Source: Promethearchaeota archaeon | GTDB taxonomy: Archaea; Asgardarchaeota; Lokiarchaeia; Sigyniarchaeales; SOKP01 | DNA length: 64,000 nt | Direction of reading: 5' to 3' | Assembly (NCBI GenBank): GCA_019058445.1 | Contig: JAHPZA010000006.1 | Coordinates: 641,063 to 705,062, forward strand | Shown: in pieces, positions 62,847 to 64,000 of the stretch | How positions within the stretch are numbered: position 1 is the stretch's first letter | Layout: each line of letters starts with the position of its first letter | The notes under the pieces: model-generated | What the model was told of the DNA's origin: nothing | Databases searched by the model: none | Seen by the model: only the letters and a program-made list of their open reading frames with translations | Translations under genes and position numbers: made by a program

Positions 62847-62880
62847 AACTTTTTTCAATTGAAAAAAAGTTAGTTTTTTA
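62847..62880 (+). terminator. Palindromic stem-loop followed by T-run
   Basis: AACTTTTTTC (62847-62856) pairs with GAAAAAAAGTT (62861-62871) around AATT, and TTTTTTA follows. It lies 60 bases past the metallo-beta-lactamase-fold gene. The remaining gap to 63142 is AT-rich with no other feature. Confidence 0.45.
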
Positions 62881-63142
62881 ACAACGAATTATTGAACAAG
62901 TATTTTAAAAAAAAACTCTTTTAAAGGTTTTAATGAACGTATATTCTTAGATTTTAATAGATCATTATCTCTCCTCTTTAGAATGAATTGTGAAACATTC
63001 AAGAAGAAAAAATAGGAAATATTGAGAAAATTAAAACCTCCTTCTCTTTAATATAATTTTGGTATTTTATCATCTAGAAGTTATATAAGATATCGTGGAA
63101 TTTTTAAGGGATTTTTCTGATGAAAGGGAGAGGAATTACTAA

Positions 63143-64000
63143 ATGAATCAAGATTTTGATGAATATAATGAAAAAGAAATAGAAGAAAAGGAATCAGACA
63201 CTAATTTAGATTATGAAAGCGAGCTTGATTCAGAAAATGATAAGGAATTTAATCCGAAATATGAAGATGAAATGCTTAGTAAACATGAACTAGATCTAGA
63301 AAATGAGCTTGAACAAGATTTTGAATTTAAACATGAACATATTATGGAGAAGGAAGATGAAAATGAAGAGCAAAAAGACAGAAAAATTACATATAATGAC
63401 TACACATATGAACCTAAACAAGAAAAACCGAGAAGTAAAGAAGAAGGATTAGAAAAAGAAAGAGATACGAGAAATAAGGATAAGGATTATGAAGAAGTGA
63501 AAAACGAATTGGAAAAATATGTGAATAATCTACTTGAATTAGAAAGTAAGCTTAATAATAAAGAAGAAGAAATAGCAGTAGGAAGATATCGAGAATTTAA
63601 TGTTAACAATGAAAATATCGAAAGGATTAATGAAAAAAAGGGGAATGAAATATATAAACCTGATTATGATAAATATAATCCACATTACAAGTATTGGACA
63701 AGATTTGATGAGCATTTAGTGGATTTAATTGAGGAAAAATTAAAAGAAAAGGGTACCACTCAAAAAGAATTTAAAAGGAAAGTTGATGGGAAATTTCATA
63801 ATTTTTCAATGCTTCGCATGGGAACACGAATCGATCAAAAAGTATTTGAAAATGTAAAAACGTGCCTTATAAATGATTTTGGAATTTCTGAAAAAGAGAT
63901 AATGGATCATTCTATCATGAGTGTTGGAAAAAGTTCTGAACCTCTCATTAGATTAAATCCCGTAAAAAATTCAGATCTCGTTGGAATAATGGTTGGTGAT
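63143..64000 (+). CDS. Acidic coiled protein entering a LAGLIDADG-like domain (runs off right edge)
   Basis: ATG 63143, with GGGAGAGG nine bases upstream, opens a frame of 286 codons that continues past the window end. Residues 1-110 are strongly acidic and probably disordered. Residues about 115-160 form a coiled-coil-like stretch (NELEKYVNNLLELESKLNNK). About residues 185-265 form a helical domain (FDEHLVDLIEEKLKEKGTTQ). The last residues, PVKNSDLVGIMVGD, match the start of a LAGLIDADG motif (LxGxxxGD). A homing-endonuclease or homing-derived DNA-binding protein is likely. The second half is not visible. Confidence 0.75.
   Translation, partial: MNQDFDEYNEKEIEEKESDTNLDYESELDSENDKEFNPKYEDEMLSKHELDLENELEQDFEFKHEHIMEKEDENEEQKDRKITYNDYTYEPKQEKPRSKEEGLEKERDTRNKDKDYEEVKNELEKYVNNLLELESKLNNKEEEIAVGRYREFNVNNENIERINEKKGNEIYKPDYDKYNPHYKYWTRFDEHLVDLIEEKLKEKGTTQKEFKRKVDGKFHNFSMLRMGTRIDQKVFENVKTCLINDFGISEKEIMDHSIMSVGKSSEPLIRLNPVKNSDLVGIMVGD

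Overview
This window is A+T-rich archaeal DNA (about 70% A+T by eye) with short intergenic gaps, TATA-type promoters and purine-rich ribosome-binding sites. A near full-length actin whose signature residues match eukaryotic actin, together with a TFIIB-type transcription factor, points to an Asgard archaeon, most likely a Lokiarchaeia relative. The lineage is inferred from gene content; there is no rRNA gene here to confirm it.

Layout. 0-6 kb: the start of a molybdopterin oxidoreductase that runs off the left edge, two TrmB-type regulators (one with an extra N-terminal domain), a methyltransferase and a 7-TM protein. 6-7.2 kb: the actin gene with a small upstream-coded neighbour on the same strand. 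7.7-14.2 kb: small enzymes and zinc-ribbon or membrane proteins interleaved with gene fragments and short duplicated tails, so this part has been rearranged. It also holds an amidohydrolase and a thiolase whose nucleophilic Cys is replaced by Ser. 15-16.7 kb: a gene-poor stretch with two copies of a probable structured RNA (family A). 16.7-33.9 kb: an HTH-ferredoxin protein, transporters, an M20 peptidase, a collagen/C1q-like surface protein, a geranylgeranyl-reductase-like flavoprotein paired with an HdrB-like protein, a nitronate monooxygenase, a two-domain ion channel with zinc ribbons, and an aldo/keto reductase. 34-47 kb: Hsp20, a nucleotidyltransferase split by an in-frame TAG, a CoiA-like nuclease behind a GC-rich structured element, a short-chain dehydrogenase, TFIIB, acetyltransferases and a C45-type amidohydrolase. 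47-64 kb: enoyl-CoA hydratase flanked by two copies of a second structured RNA (family B; a third copy lies at 34.2 kb), ferredoxin-nitroreductase, pyruvate kinase beside a sugar-type transporter, a serpin, more transporters, a second HTH-ferredoxin gene with a broken tandem copy, a metallo-beta-lactamase-fold hydrolase, and the start of a gene entering a LAGLIDADG-like domain at the right edge.

How it fits together. The metabolic genes suggest a heterotroph using organic substrates: five MFS carriers (three of the GPH sugar type), pyruvate kinase, thiolase, enoyl-CoA hydratase, PaaI-type thioesterase, several redox enzymes and Fe-S proteins. Regulation appears to run through TrmB-type repressors; a palindrome between two divergent TATA boxes next to one of them has a matching half-site in front of a transporter gene.

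The most novel material is non-coding. Two unrelated-looking RNA families each recur in the window. In each, the copies keep a conserved loop core while the stem sequences change in a pairing-preserving way, and each copy has a TATA-like box upstream and a T-rich tract downstream.
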